From: Mycolicibacterium sp. MU0050 | Lineage (GTDB): Bacteria; Actinomycetota; Actinomycetes; Mycobacteriales; Mycobacteriaceae | Reading direction: 5' to 3' | NCBI RefSeq assembly: GCF_963378085.1 | Contig: NZ_OY726395.1 | Coordinates: 3,596,001 to 3,660,000 of the forward strand | Length of the DNA stretch: 64,000 bases | Notes under the pieces: generated by a model | Database searches by the model: none | Told to the model about the DNA's origin: nothing | What the model saw: the letters and a program-made list of their open reading frames with translations, nothing else | Shown here: piece after piece, positions 51,108 to 60,316 of the stretch | Position numbering within the stretch: position 1 is the first letter of the stretch | How the letters are laid out: every line of letters starts with the position of its first letter | Translations under genes and position numbers: made by a program

Positions 51108-52666
51108 TGGACTGGCTGGTCACGGTCGCCGAATTCGTCGTCAACGAGATCCTGGCGGTCCCCGCCTACCTGATCGGCATCATCACTGCCGTCGGCTTGA
51201 TCGCGCTGCGCAAGAACGTCGGGCAGGTCGTCGGCGGGGCGCTCAAAGCCACCCTCGGCTTCCTGTTGCTCAACGCCGGCGCGGCGCTGGTGATCGCGTC
51301 GCTGGAGCCGCTGGGGGTGATGATCCAGGGCAGCACCGGCAGCCAGGGCGTGGTGCCCACCAACGAGGCGATCGTCGGGATCGCCCAGAACGAGTTCGGC
51401 GCGCAGGTGGCCTGGCTGATGATCCTGGGCTTCGGCTTCAGCCTGCTGCTGGCCCGCTTCACGCCGCTGCACTACGTGTTCCTCACCGGTCACCACATGC
51501 TGTTCATGGCAACGCTGTTGACCATCGTGCTGGCCACCGCGGGCTACTCCACCACGGTGGTCGTGGTCCTCGGCGGCATCCTGCTCGGCGTCATCCTGGT
51601 GTCGCTGCCGGCGATCTCGCAGCCCTGGACCAAGCGAATCACCGGTGACAACAGCATCGCCATCGGCCACTTCGGCACCCTGGGCTACATCTCGGCCGGC
51701 ATCACGGGACGCTTCGTGGGCGGCAAGAACAGCAGGTCCACCGAAGACCTGAAGCTGCCCGAATCGCTGCGCTTCCTGCGCGATTCGATGGTCACCACCG
51801 CGCTGTCGATGGTGCTGATCTATCTGGCGGTCTCCCTGATCTACCTGACCCGGGAAGGGCAGGACACCGCATTCGCGGCATTCGCCGACGACACCGGCGC
51901 CGGGGCGGCCACCGACGTGGGCAACTACCTGATGATGGGCGTCACCGAGGGACTCGGCTTCGGCGTGGCCGTGGCGGTGATCCTGTTCGGCGTGCGCACC
52001 ATCCTCGGTGAGTTGGTACCCGCGTTCCAGGGCATCGCCAAGCGGGTGGTGCCCGGTGCGGTGCCCGCCCTCGACGCGCCCATCGTGTTCCCGTACGCGC
52101 AGAACGCGGTGCTCGTCGGGTTCCTCTCGAGCTTCACCGCGGGGCTGATCGGCCTTGCCGCGCTTGCGGTCTGGTTGGGCCCCGCCTTCGGTTGGGTGCT
52201 GGTGCTTCCTGGTCTGGTGCCGCACTTCTTCACCGGCGGCGCGGCCGGCGTCTACGGCAACGCCACCGGTGGCCGGCGCGGCGCCATCGCCGGCGGCTTC
52301 GTCAACGGCCTGCTGATCACCTTCCTGCCCGCCATCCTGGTCGGGGTCCTCGGCGCCCTCGGCGAGGAGAACACCACCTTCGGCGACACCGACTTCGGTT
52401 GGTACGGAATCCTGATGGGCAACGCCGCCAAGCTGGGCACGGTATGGGGCGTGGTGGTGATGCTGCTGATCAGCATCATCCTGCTCGGGTTGGCGATTCT
52501 GGTGCAGAAGCGTCTCGTCGACACCGGCTGGGACGCCTCCCCGGGCCGCCCGGCGCCGTCCGCGGGTGACGCGGATGGCGACGCGGTGGCCACGGCCGCC
52601 GGCCGCAGCTATCCGAAGATCGCTCCCCCGGCGGGCGCGCCGCCGCCCCCGCCGCCCCCGGCCTGA
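51107..52666 (+). CDS. PTS ascorbate-type IIC permease (UlaA/SgaT family)
   Basis: 519 residues from ATG 51107, overlapping the IIAB stop. About 11 hydrophobic spans up to residue ~470. UlaA-like segments: 'VPAYLIGIITAVGLIALRKN' near the start, 'LHYVFLTGHHMLFMATLLTI', 'ALDAPIVFPYAQNAVLVGFL' and 'LPHFFTGGAAGVYGNATGGR'-type loop ('VPHFFTGGAAGVYGNATGG'). The C-terminal ~45 residues are hydrophilic and end in a run of Pro ('APPAGAPPPP'), unusual for the family. Transports L-ascorbate or a related polyol/sugar acid with phosphorylation. Confidence 0.88.
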   Translation: MDWLVTVAEFVVNEILAVPAYLIGIITAVGLIALRKNVGQVVGGALKATLGFLLLNAGAALVIASLEPLGVMIQGSTGSQGVVPTNEAIVGIAQNEFGAQVAWLMILGFGFSLLLARFTPLHYVFLTGHHMLFMATLLTIVLATAGYSTTVVVVLGGILLGVILVSLPAISQPWTKRITGDNSIAIGHFGTLGYISAGITGRFVGGKNSRSTEDLKLPESLRFLRDSMVTTALSMVLIYLAVSLIYLTREGQDTAFAAFADDTGAGAATDVGNYLMMGVTEGLGFGVAVAVILFGVRTILGELVPAFQGIAKRVVPGAVPALDAPIVFPYAQNAVLVGFLSSFTAGLIGLAALAVWLGPAFGWVLVLPGLVPHFFTGGAAGVYGNATGGRRGAIAGGFVNGLLITFLPAILVGVLGALGEENTTFGDTDFGWYGILMGNAAKLGTVWGVVVMLLISIILLGLAILVQKRLVDTGWDASPGRPAPSAGDADGDAVATAAGRSYPKIAPPAGAPPPPPPPA

Positions 52667-52738
52667 GCTCGGGATTCGACCATTTCGCAGCAACAATTGA
52701 GCCTTCTGCTTATTCGACTGAGCGTCTGGCCGCCGGTG

Positions 52739-52765
52739 TGTCACACATCGGCGGGCAGTCTCGTC
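52739..52765 (+). promoter_or_regulatory. SigJ (ECF41) promoter of the CMD gene
   Basis: TGTCACA (52739-52745), exactly 16 bp, CGTC (52762-52765). This equals the ECF41 promoter consensus as I remember it (TGTCACA-N16-CGTC). It stands 8 bp before the ATG of the carboxymuconolactone decarboxylase-like gene, next to the ECF41 factor SigJ. The short distance implies a leaderless or nearly leaderless mRNA. Confidence 0.8.
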
Positions 52766-52773
52766 TGAAAGGT

Positions 52774-53346
52774 ATGACCCAAACCCGTATTCCCGCCCTG
52801 CCCCCGCACAAGACCGGCCTGCTGACCCGCCTGATGTACCGCTACACCAAGCGACGGTTCGGTGCAGTCCCCGAGCCGTTCGCCGTGGTCGCGCACCACC
52901 CGCGCCTGCTGATCGCCAATGCCGTGCACGAGTCGCTGCTGCAGGGCGGGTCCAAGAAGCTACCCACCAGCGTCCGCGAACTCGCGGTGTTCTGGACCGC
53001 CCGCGCGATCGGCTGCTCGTGGTGCGTGGACTTCGGCTCCATGCTGCAACGCCTCGACGGCCTCGACGTCGACCGCCTGAGATCGATCGACGACTACGCC
53101 ACCTCGCCCCTGTTCAGCGACGACGAGCGCGCCGCCATCGCCTACGCCGACACCATGACCACCGACGCCCACGCCGTGACCGACGAGCAGGTCGGTGACC
53201 TGCGCCGCCGGTTCGGCGACGACGGGGTGATCGAGTTGACCTATCAGATCGGGGTGGAGAACATGCGGGCCCGGATGTACGCCGCGCTCGGCATCACCGA
53301 GCAGGGCTTCAACTCCGGGGACGCGTGCCGGGTGCCCTGGGCGTAG
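52774..53346 (+). CDS. Carboxymuconolactone decarboxylase/AhpD-like protein, SigJ partner
   Basis: 190 residues from ATG 52774; an upstream in-frame start would fall inside the promoter. AhpD-like alpha-helical fold with a Cys pair in 'RAIGCSWCVDFGSMLQRLDG' (Cys81, Cys84). The usual following His of the AhpD triad is Ser here, so peroxidase relay may be altered. 'LPTSVRELAVFWTARAIG' is the typical preceding helix. Genes of this kind are the classic neighbours and targets of ECF41 sigma factors. Its 3' end overlaps sigJ by 38 bp, tail to tail. Confidence 0.87.
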   Translation: MTQTRIPALPPHKTGLLTRLMYRYTKRRFGAVPEPFAVVAHHPRLLIANAVHESLLQGGSKKLPTSVRELAVFWTARAIGCSWCVDFGSMLQRLDGLDVDRLRSIDDYATSPLFSDDERAAIAYADTMTTDAHAVTDEQVGDLRRRFGDDGVIELTYQIGVENMRARMYAALGITEQGFNSGDACRVPWA

Positions 53347-54250
53347 CGCCCAGCGGCGACCCGCCGAACTTGTCCGGGTTGGCGATATCCCATACCGCCC
53401 AGACCTTTCCGTCCTTGACCGTCATCGCCGCGATGCGCGGTGACAGCGGGGCGAAGCCGGATTCGGCGGACTGGCCCGCCGTGAAAGACCCGAGCTCGCC
53501 GTTGACCAGCGCCAGTCGCTGGGTCGTCACGAAGCCCGGCCCATAGCGCCGGGCCAGGCCGAGCAGGAGCCGGGCCACCTTGTCGGGGCCCACGACGATC
53601 TGGGCGGCGGTGGGCGCACGGCGGTTGGCATCGCCGGTGAAGCGCACCTCGGGATGCAGCTGCGCGACCACCGCGGCCAGGTCGCCGTCGGCGATCGCGG
53701 CCATCAGCTTGCCGACGGCCTCGTCGTGGCGCGGGTCCGACGGCGGGGCCGGGGCGTGGGCCACCGCACGGCGGGCCCGCGAGGCGAGCTGCCGCGCGGC
53801 GGTCGCGGTGGTGTCCAGCACCTCGGCGATCTCGGTGAAGGGCACCCCGAAGCCGTCGTGCAACACGAAGGCGACCCGTTGATCCGGTGAGAGGCGTTCC
53901 AGCACAACCATTGCCGCATACCGGGCACCTTCGGCCGCGACAACCGCGGCCAGGGGTTCGTCGGCGCCGAATTCCAGCACCACGGGCTCGGGCAGCCAGC
54001 TGCCGAAGTAGCTCTCCCTGCGGTGCGCGGCCGAGCGCAGCCAGTCCAGGCTCAGCCGGCTCACCACCGTCGTCAGCCAGGCGCGCAGATCCGCGATCTC
54101 GCGTCGGCGGTCCCCGAGCCCTTCCAGGCGCAGCCACGCGTCCTGCACCATGTCCTCGGCATCGGCGATCGTGCCGGTCAACCGGTAGGCCACCGCAAGC
54201 AGATGGGGTCGCACCGCCTCGAATTCGGCGGCTTCCGCGATCGAGCTCAC
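53309..54250 (-). CDS. sigJ: ECF41-group sigma factor SigJ with C-terminal SnoaL-like domain
   Basis: 313 residues from GTG 54250. Sigma region 2: 'FEAVRPHLLAVAYRLTGTIA' and 'DAEDMVQDAWLRLEG'. Region 4: 'LSPDQRVAFVLHDGFGVPFT' and 'EIAEVLDTTATAARQLASRA'. Between them is the ECF41 signature WLPEP (85-89). A C-terminal NTF2/SnoaL-like domain (about 185-300) ends with 'VWDIANPDKFGG', the NPDK[LF] motif that in ECF41 factors regulates activity in place of an antisigma. No antisigma gene is next to it. Matches Rv3328c. Tied to the hydrogen peroxide response in M. tuberculosis (from memory). Confidence 0.93.
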   Translation of the reverse strand: MSSIAEAAEFEAVRPHLLAVAYRLTGTIADAEDMVQDAWLRLEGLGDRRREIADLRAWLTTVVSRLSLDWLRSAAHRRESYFGSWLPEPVVLEFGADEPLAAVVAAEGARYAAMVVLERLSPDQRVAFVLHDGFGVPFTEIAEVLDTTATAARQLASRARRAVAHAPAPPSDPRHDEAVGKLMAAIADGDLAAVVAQLHPEVRFTGDANRRAPTAAQIVVGPDKVARLLLGLARRYGPGFVTTQRLALVNGELGSFTAGQSAESGFAPLSPRIAAMTVKDGKVWAVWDIANPDKFGGSPLGATPRAPGTRPRS

Positions 54251-54313
54251 GGGCCCAGCCTATTCCGTCGTTGCACCGACGATGAGCCCGCGGCGACCGT
54301 ACTATCCGTGGGC

Positions 54314-55822
54314 ATGGCAATCGCGGAGCCGCCGGCCCGTCCCCGCTCGGACAAGGGACTGCAGGCCGACGCGCTCGGCCTGACGGGCAACATCGTCATC
54401 GGGTTGGCGGCCACCGCCCCGGCCTACAGCCTCGCCGCGACGCTCGGCTACATCGTGCTGGCGGTCGGCGACAAGGCGCCCTCGATGTTCATCCTCGCCT
54501 TCATCCCGATGCTGATGGTGGCGTTCGCGTACCGCGAGCTGGCGCGCGACACCCCGGACTGCGGCACCACGTTCACCTGGGGCACCAAGGCATTCGGGCC
54601 GTGGATCGGTTGGATCGGCGGCTGGGGTCTGGCCGTCTCGGCGATCATCGTGCTGGCCAACGTCGCCGAGATCGCGGCGATCTACCTGTTCCGGTTCGTC
54701 GGGTTGGACTCGCTGGCCGAGTCGCTGACCGCCAAGGTGCTGCTGGGGTCCTTCTTCATCATCGCGATGACCGTGGTCAGTGCGCGGGGCATCGTGCTCT
54801 CGGAGCGCATTCAGAGCGTCCTGATGGTGATCCAGTTCGTGATCCTGATCGGGGTGAGCGTCATCGCCCTGGTCCGGGTGTTCAGCGGCACCGCCGGCGA
54901 GCAGGCGGTGCTGCCGTCGTGGAGCTGGCTGTGGCCCTCCGGGCTGGACGCCAGTTCCATTGCGGCCGCGGTGATTCTCTGCATCTTCATCTATTGGGGC
55001 TGGGATGCGTGTCTGGCCGTCGGCGAGGAGACCAAGGATTCGGCGAACACCCCCGGGCGGGCCGCGATCATCACGACGCTGATCCTGGTCGCGACCTACG
55101 TGCTGGTGGCGTATGCCATCCAGTCGTTCGCCGGCTTCGGCGACACCGGGATCGGACTGGGCAACGAGGACAACGTCGACGACGTACTCACCGTGCTCGG
55201 CGGGCCGGTGGCCGGCGGGGTCGCCGCGGCGCTGCTGCTGCTGACGGTGTCCGTCTCGGCGCTGTCCTCGACGCAGACCACCATTCTGCCGACCGCGCGG
55301 GGCACCCTGTCGATGGCGGTGTACGAGGCGATTCCGAAGCGCTTCTCCTTCGTCCACCCGCGCTACATGACGCCCACCTTCGGCACCGTCGTGATGGGCA
55401 TCTCCGCGCTCGGCTTCTTCTTCCTGCTCAGTTTCATCAGCCAGAACGCGCTGGCCGACTCGATCGCGTCGCTGGGGCTGGCGGTGGCCTTCTACTACAT
55501 GATCACCGCGTTCGCCTGCGTCTGGTACTTCCGCCGAACCCTGCTGGATTCTGCGCGAAACCTGTTGATGCGCGGCGTGTTCCCGTTCCTGGGCGGCACC
55601 GCGATGGTGTGGGCGTTCTTCCAGAGCGCGGTCGACATGGTCGATCCGGAGTACGGCTACACCGCCTTCGGACCCGTCGGCGGGGTGTTCGTCTTCGGCG
55701 TCGGAATGCTGGTGCTGGGAGTTCCGCTGATGCTGCTGTGCTTCGCGTTCGGCACCAAGCGCTTCTTCCGCGGTGAGACCCTGACCCCCGAGACCACGGT
55801 CAAGGTGCCCGACATCTACTGA
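54314..55822 (+). CDS. APC superfamily amino acid/polyamine permease
   Basis: 502 residues from ATG 54314. Twelve hydrophobic spans. The family start is 'LQADALGLTGNIVIGLAATA' with 'PAYSLAATLGYIVLAVGDKA', then 'YRELARDTPDCGTTFTWGTK' and 'GWIGGWGLAVSAIIVLANVA'. The middle has 'IFIYWGWDACLAVGEETKDS'. Imports amino acids or amines; the specificity is not readable. TACTAT ends 9 bp before the ATG, so the start may be almost leaderless. A universal stress gene follows by 17 bp. Next to an aldehyde dehydrogenase and an aminotransferase, amine uptake for catabolism is plausible. Confidence 0.88.
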   Translation: MAIAEPPARPRSDKGLQADALGLTGNIVIGLAATAPAYSLAATLGYIVLAVGDKAPSMFILAFIPMLMVAFAYRELARDTPDCGTTFTWGTKAFGPWIGWIGGWGLAVSAIIVLANVAEIAAIYLFRFVGLDSLAESLTAKVLLGSFFIIAMTVVSARGIVLSERIQSVLMVIQFVILIGVSVIALVRVFSGTAGEQAVLPSWSWLWPSGLDASSIAAAVILCIFIYWGWDACLAVGEETKDSANTPGRAAIITTLILVATYVLVAYAIQSFAGFGDTGIGLGNEDNVDDVLTVLGGPVAGGVAAALLLLTVSVSALSSTQTTILPTARGTLSMAVYEAIPKRFSFVHPRYMTPTFGTVVMGISALGFFFLLSFISQNALADSIASLGLAVAFYYMITAFACVWYFRRTLLDSARNLLMRGVFPFLGGTAMVWAFFQSAVDMVDPEYGYTAFGPVGGVFVFGVGMLVLGVPLMLLCFAFGTKRFFRGETLTPETTVKVPDIY

Positions 55823-55839
55823 AAGTGCGGAGGCGTGCG

Positions 55840-56700
55840 ATGCATCTGACCGTTGGCTACCTGGCCACCCCCACCGGCGACGACGGGGTGGCGCTGGCCG
55901 TCGCGCTGGCACGCACATTCGGCGCCGAGGTCGACGTGGTGCTGGTGGTACGCCACGAACTCCCCGACGGCAGCCCGGGCCGGGCCCAGTACCAGGACCT
56001 GCTCATCCGGCGCGGCAACCGGTGGGTCGACGCCGCGGTGGCGACGTTGGCGGCCGCGGGCATCACCGCCACCGGCAACGTGCTCGTGGGCGAGTCCTTC
56101 GCCGAGTCGCTGTCGAGCTTCGCCGAGGAGCACGGTTCCGATCTGATCGTCGTCGGGGGCGCCCGCGACGGGTTCTTCGGCGGGCACGTCATCGGCCCGG
56201 TTTCCAGTGCGCTGCTGCACAGTTCGACCATCCCGGTCGCGTTGGCCCCGCGCGGCTACGCCGAGGACCCGCCACCGGCCCTGACCGCGGTCACCGCCGC
56301 GGTGCCCACCAAACCCGGCGACGACAACCCGTTGCCGTTCGCGATCAGGCTCGCCGGGGCGGCGGGCCTGCCGATGCGCATGGTCTCGCTGGTGTCGGCG
56401 GAGAATCTCGCCGAGGCGGACAACATCGCCGAGTTGCGCGCAATGCAGATCGCCGCCGCCGAGGAGAACCTCGAGGTGGCCGCCCGCGCCCTGCCCAAGC
56501 CCGCCGACATCGAATCCCGCGTGGCCGAGGGCATGACGCTGGAGTCGGCGTTGAAGAAGCTGACCTGGACGCAGTCCGACGTCCTGGTGGTGGGCTCGAG
56601 CCGGTTCGCTGCGCCCCGGCGGATCTTCCTGGGGTCCACGGCCGCGCGCATCCTGGCCGGGACCGACGCTCCGGTGATCGTCATCCCCCGCGGCGACTGA
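55840..56700 (+). CDS. Universal stress protein with two Usp domains
   Basis: 286 residues from ATG 55840, with GGAGG 6-7 bp upstream. Two tandem Usp folds. The first ends with '[20 protein letters not shown]' and '[16 protein letters not shown]'; the second with '[20 protein letters not shown]' and '[18 protein letters not shown]'. The ATP-binding pattern G-2x-G-9x-G-S/T is only partly met in either half, so nucleotide binding is uncertain. Probably co-transcribed with the permease, a common pairing for Usp proteins and transporters. It ends flush against the convergent dehydrogenase gene. Confidence 0.85.
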   Translation: MHLTVGYLATPTGDDGVALAVALARTFGAEVDVVLVVRHELPDGSPGRAQYQDLLIRRGNRWVDAAVATLAAAGITATGNVLVGESFAESLSSFAEEHGSDLIVVGGARDGFFGGHVIGPVSSALLHSSTIPVALAPRGYAEDPPPALTAVTAAVPTKPGDDNPLPFAIRLAGAAGLPMRMVSLVSAENLAEADNIAELRAMQIAAAEENLEVAARALPKPADIESRVAEGMTLESALKKLTWTQSDVLVVGSSRFAAPRRIFLGSTAARILAGTDAPVIVIPRGD

Positions 56701-58203
56701 TCAGCGCTTCCTGAAAATGGTGCGGTGCCAGTCCTTTTCCGCCACGCCGGTGATGTCGCTCATCACGTGCTTGATGGTCAGGTACTCCTCGAACGAGTAG
56801 TCGCTCATGTCCTTGCCGAAGCCGGAGGCCCCGACACCGCCGTGCGGCATCTCGCTGATGATCGGGATGTGGTCGTTGATCCACACGCAGCCGGCGTTGA
56901 TCTCCCGCGACGCCCGCTGCGCACGGTAGACGTCCCGCGTCCAGGCCGAGGCCGCCAGCCCGTACCGGGTGTCGTTGGCCTGACGCAGCGCATCGTCGTC
57001 GTCGGTGAAACTCCGCACCGTCAACACGGGGCCGAAGATCTCCTCCCGGTAGACCTCGGAGTCCTCCTCGACATCGGCGATCAGCGTCGGCGCGTAGAAG
57101 GCACCCGGCCCGTCGAGGGCACGGCCCCCGGTGACGATGCGGCCGCCCTGATCCGGTGACCGCGCCACCATGGCGGCGACCTTGTCGCGGTGGGCGGTCG
57201 AGATGAGCGGGCCCAGGTCGGTGTCGGGATCCTGCGGGTCGCCGACCACCACCTTGCCCATCAGCTCGGCGACCCCGGCCACGAAGTCGTCGTAGAGGTC
57301 GGCCGCGACGATCGCCCTGGTCGCGGCCGTGCAGTCCTGGCCGGTGTTGATCAGCGAGCCGGCGACCGCTCCCTGCACCGCGGCATCGAGGTCGGCGTCG
57401 GCGAAGACCACGAACGGGGCCTTGCCGCCGAGTTCGAGCTGGGTGCGGTGGCCGTGGACCGCCGCGGCCGCCATCACCTGCCGGCCGACCGCCGTCGACC
57501 CGGTGAACGTGACGACGTCGACGCCGGGATGGCCGGCCAGCGCCGCGCCCACGTCGGCGCCCGCGCCGGTGACCACGTTGAGCACGCCGTCCGGCAGGCC
57601 GGCCTCGGCGGCCAGGCGGGCCAGTGTCAGCGTGGTCAGCGGGGTCAGCTCGGCAGGCTTGATCACCACGGTGCAGCCGGCGGCCAGCGCGGGGATGACC
57701 TTCCACACCGCCATCTGCAGCGGGTAGTTCCAGGGCGTGATGGTCGCGACGACGCCGACGGCCTCGCGCCGGATGCTCGACGTGTGGTCCGGGGAGTACT
57801 CGGCGGTGGCCTTGCCCTCCAATCGTCGTGCCGCACCGGCGAAGAACGCGACGTTGTCGATGCTGCCCGGCAGGTCGAACTCGGTGGCCAGTCGGACCGG
57901 TTTCCCGGTCTGGCGCACTTCCTCGGCGATGAACACCTCGCTGTGGGCGTCCATCAGCGCGGCGAGCTTGGCCAGCACGGCGGACCTGTCGACCGGGGCG
58001 GCTGTGGCCCAGCCGCGCAGCGCGGCTCGCGCGGCCTCGACCGCGGCGTCCACCGTCGCCGGGGTGGCCAGCGCCAGTTCGGCGACGACGCTGCCGTCGG
58101 CGGGGTTGACGACGCGGTGCGCCGGCCCGGCGGTCCGGGTGGCGGTGCCGTTGATCCAGCTGCCTGCCACGGTGGCGGCCCGGTCGGATGCGGTCGCGGT
58201 CAT
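56701..58203 (-). CDS. Aldehyde dehydrogenase, probably aminoaldehyde (gamma-aminobutyraldehyde) type
   Basis: 500 residues from ATG 58203. ALDH fold: '[20 protein letters not shown]' (151-170), '[20 protein letters not shown]', '[20 protein letters not shown]', general base Glu257 in '[11 protein letters not shown]', nucleophile Cys291 in '[11 protein letters not shown]', and '[11 protein letters not shown]'. The sequence '[20 protein letters not shown]' near the C-terminus is typical of aminobutyraldehyde/betaine-aldehyde enzymes (PatD, KauB). Fits putrescine or related amine breakdown with the aminotransferase and permease nearby. Not part of the M. tuberculosis order here. Confidence 0.88.
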   Translation of the reverse strand: MTATASDRAATVAGSWINGTATRTAGPAHRVVNPADGSVVAELALATPATVDAAVEAARAALRGWATAAPVDRSAVLAKLAALMDAHSEVFIAEEVRQTGKPVRLATEFDLPGSIDNVAFFAGAARRLEGKATAEYSPDHTSSIRREAVGVVATITPWNYPLQMAVWKVIPALAAGCTVVIKPAELTPLTTLTLARLAAEAGLPDGVLNVVTGAGADVGAALAGHPGVDVVTFTGSTAVGRQVMAAAAVHGHRTQLELGGKAPFVVFADADLDAAVQGAVAGSLINTGQDCTAATRAIVAADLYDDFVAGVAELMGKVVVGDPQDPDTDLGPLISTAHRDKVAAMVARSPDQGGRIVTGGRALDGPGAFYAPTLIADVEEDSEVYREEIFGPVLTVRSFTDDDDALRQANDTRYGLAASAWTRDVYRAQRASREINAGCVWINDHIPIISEMPHGGVGASGFGKDMSDYSFEEYLTIKHVMSDITGVAEKDWHRTIFRKR

Positions 58204-58336
58204 GCCGACACGGTAGTCCACCGGGCCCGCGCCGACCACCGATACGGCTACGTATTCGGCGGGTAGAACCGATCATTACTTCGGATATTGACCGGATTGG
58301 TTGCTGTGGACAACTGATTCCGTGCACAATCGGGGG

Positions 58337-58843
58337 ATGTCGGATTCGTCGCTGCCGTCGCCGGGTGGGTCCCGCGCCGCCGGCCCGGCCCCCTCGATGC
58401 AACTCGATGACCTTTCGAAGGCCATCATCGAGAAGCTGCAGGAGGATGGCCGTCGTTCCTACGCCGGGATCGGCAAGGCCGTCGGGCTGTCCGAGGCGGC
58501 CGTCCGCCAACGCGTGCAACGGCTCACCGATGCGGGTGTCATGCAGATCGTGGCCGTCACCGACCCCATGCAACTCGGCTTCGCGCGCCAGGCCATGATC
58601 GGCATCCGCTGCACCGGCGACACCCGCAAGGTCGCCGAGGAGTTGGCCGCCATCGACGAGGTCGATTACGTGGTGCTCACGGCGGGCTCGTTCGACGCCA
58701 TCGCCGAGGTGGTCTGCGAGGACGACGACGGGCTGTTGGAACTGCTGAACACCAAGATCCGCGCGGTGCCGGGAGTCATCGCGACCGAGACCCTGGTCTA
58801 CTTGAAACTCGTCAAGCAGCAATACAATTGGGGAACTCGATGA
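58337..58843 (+). CDS. Lrp/AsnC family regulator of the adjoining aminotransferase
   Basis: 168 residues from ATG 58337, directly behind CGGGGG. After a Ser/Pro-rich start, the HTH is '[20 protein letters not shown]' and '[20 protein letters not shown]'. The RAM domain follows with '[20 protein letters not shown]'. Its stop overlaps the aminotransferase ATG (ATGA), so both are made from one transcript. It stands divergent from the aldehyde dehydrogenase (133-bp gap) and may regulate both directions. The layout repeats that of lrpA-lat. Confidence 0.9.
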   Translation: MSDSSLPSPGGSRAAGPAPSMQLDDLSKAIIEKLQEDGRRSYAGIGKAVGLSEAAVRQRVQRLTDAGVMQIVAVTDPMQLGFARQAMIGIRCTGDTRKVAEELAAIDEVDYVVLTAGSFDAIAEVVCEDDDGLLELLNTKIRAVPGVIATETLVYLKLVKQQYNWGTR

Positions 58844-60210
58844 CGCCGACCGGTCCCGGCGGACTGTCCGCGAAGGCCGACCGCCACCTGTGGGGCCACT
58901 TCGCCCGCCACGGTGCCGGCATCACCCCGCCCATCATCACCCGCGGCGAGGGCGTGCACATCTGGGATGACAAGGGGCGCCGGTACATCGACGGATTGTC
59001 CGGACTGTTCGTCGTCCAGGTGGGCCACGGCCGGGCCGAACTCGCCGAGGCCGCGGCCAAGCAGGCCGAGACGCTCGCCTTCTTCCCGCTGTGGAGCTAC
59101 GCCACGCCACCGGCCATCGAATTGGCCGACCGGCTGGCCGGGTACGCGCCGGGCGACCTGAACCGGGTGTTCTTCACCACCGGCGGCGGTGAGGCCGTCG
59201 AGTCGGCCTGGAAACTGGCCAAGCACTACTTCAAGCTGACCGGTAAACCCGGTAAGCACAAGGTGATTTCGCGGGCCATCGCCTACCACGGCACGCCGCA
59301 GGGCGCGCTGGCCATCACCGGCCTGCCGGCGTTCAAGGCGCCGTTCGAGCCGCTGACCCCGGGCGGCTTCCGGGTGCCCAACACCAACTTCTACCGCGCG
59401 CCCGAGCAGTACCGGACCGACATCAAGGCGTTCGGCGAATATTGCGCCGACCGCATCGCCGAGGCCATCGAGTTCGAGGGCCCCGACACGGTGGCGGCGG
59501 TGTTCCTCGAACCCGTCCAGAACGCCGGCGGGTGCTTCCCGCCCCCGCCCGGGTACTTCGAACGGGTGCGGCAGATCTGCGACGAGTACGACGTGCTGCT
59601 GGTCTCCGACGAGGTGATCTGCGCCTACGGCCGGGTCGGGTCGATGTTCGCCTGCGACGACTTCAACTACGTGCCGGACATCATCACCTGCGCCAAGGGG
59701 TTGACGTCGGGGTACTCCCCGATCGGCGCGATGATCGCCGCCGACAAGCTCTTCGAGCCGTTCGACGACGGCAAGACCGTGTTCCCGCACGGGTACACCT
59801 TCGGCGGGCATCCGGTGTCCTCGGCGGTCGCGCTGGCCAACCTCGACATCTTCGAGCGCGAGGGCATCAACCAGCACGTGAAGGAGTCGGCCCCGGCCTT
59901 CCGGTCGACGCTGGAGAGGCTGCTCGAGCTGCCGATCGTCGGCGATGTGCGCGGCGAGGGCTTCTTCTACGGCATCGAACTGGTCAAGGACAAGAACACC
60001 CGCGAATCGTTCGACGACGCCGAGTCCGAACGGTTGCTGCGCGGTTATCTGACGCCCGCGCTGTGGGATGCCGGCCTGTACTGCCGCGCCGACGACCGCG
60101 GCGACCCGGTGGTGCAGCTCGCGCCGCCGTTGATCTGCGGCCAGCCGGAGTTCGACGCCATCTACGAGATTCTGCACGGCGTGCTGACCGAGGCGGGTCG
60201 ACGACTGTAG
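58840..60210 (+). CDS. Class III PLP-dependent aminotransferase (Rv3329-like)
   Basis: 456 residues from ATG 58840, overlapping the Lrp stop; a TTG at 58828 is less likely. Fold type I. '[20 protein letters not shown]' , '[16 protein letters not shown]', '[20 protein letters not shown]', '[15 protein letters not shown]' (Asp257) and '[18 protein letters not shown]' with PLP Lys286. The branch contains putrescine/diamine:pyruvate and beta-alanine transaminases. Expected to remove an amino group from a diamine or omega-amino acid, the product then going to the nearby aldehyde dehydrogenase. Matches Rv3329 by position. Confidence 0.92.
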   Translation: MTPTGPGGLSAKADRHLWGHFARHGAGITPPIITRGEGVHIWDDKGRRYIDGLSGLFVVQVGHGRAELAEAAAKQAETLAFFPLWSYATPPAIELADRLAGYAPGDLNRVFFTTGGGEAVESAWKLAKHYFKLTGKPGKHKVISRAIAYHGTPQGALAITGLPAFKAPFEPLTPGGFRVPNTNFYRAPEQYRTDIKAFGEYCADRIAEAIEFEGPDTVAAVFLEPVQNAGGCFPPPPGYFERVRQICDEYDVLLVSDEVICAYGRVGSMFACDDFNYVPDIITCAKGLTSGYSPIGAMIAADKLFEPFDDGKTVFPHGYTFGGHPVSSAVALANLDIFEREGINQHVKESAPAFRSTLERLLELPIVGDVRGEGFFYGIELVKDKNTRESFDDAESERLLRGYLTPALWDAGLYCRADDRGDPVVQLAPPLICGQPEFDAIYEILHGVLTEAGRRL

Positions 60211-60316
60211 ACCCGCCCGCCCGGCGAGACTAGTTGTCACTTTCGCAACAGAAACCACACCCGTCACAGCGCGCCTCCACGGCACAGGCCCGCGACCGGC
60301 CTAATCTGCACCCACG

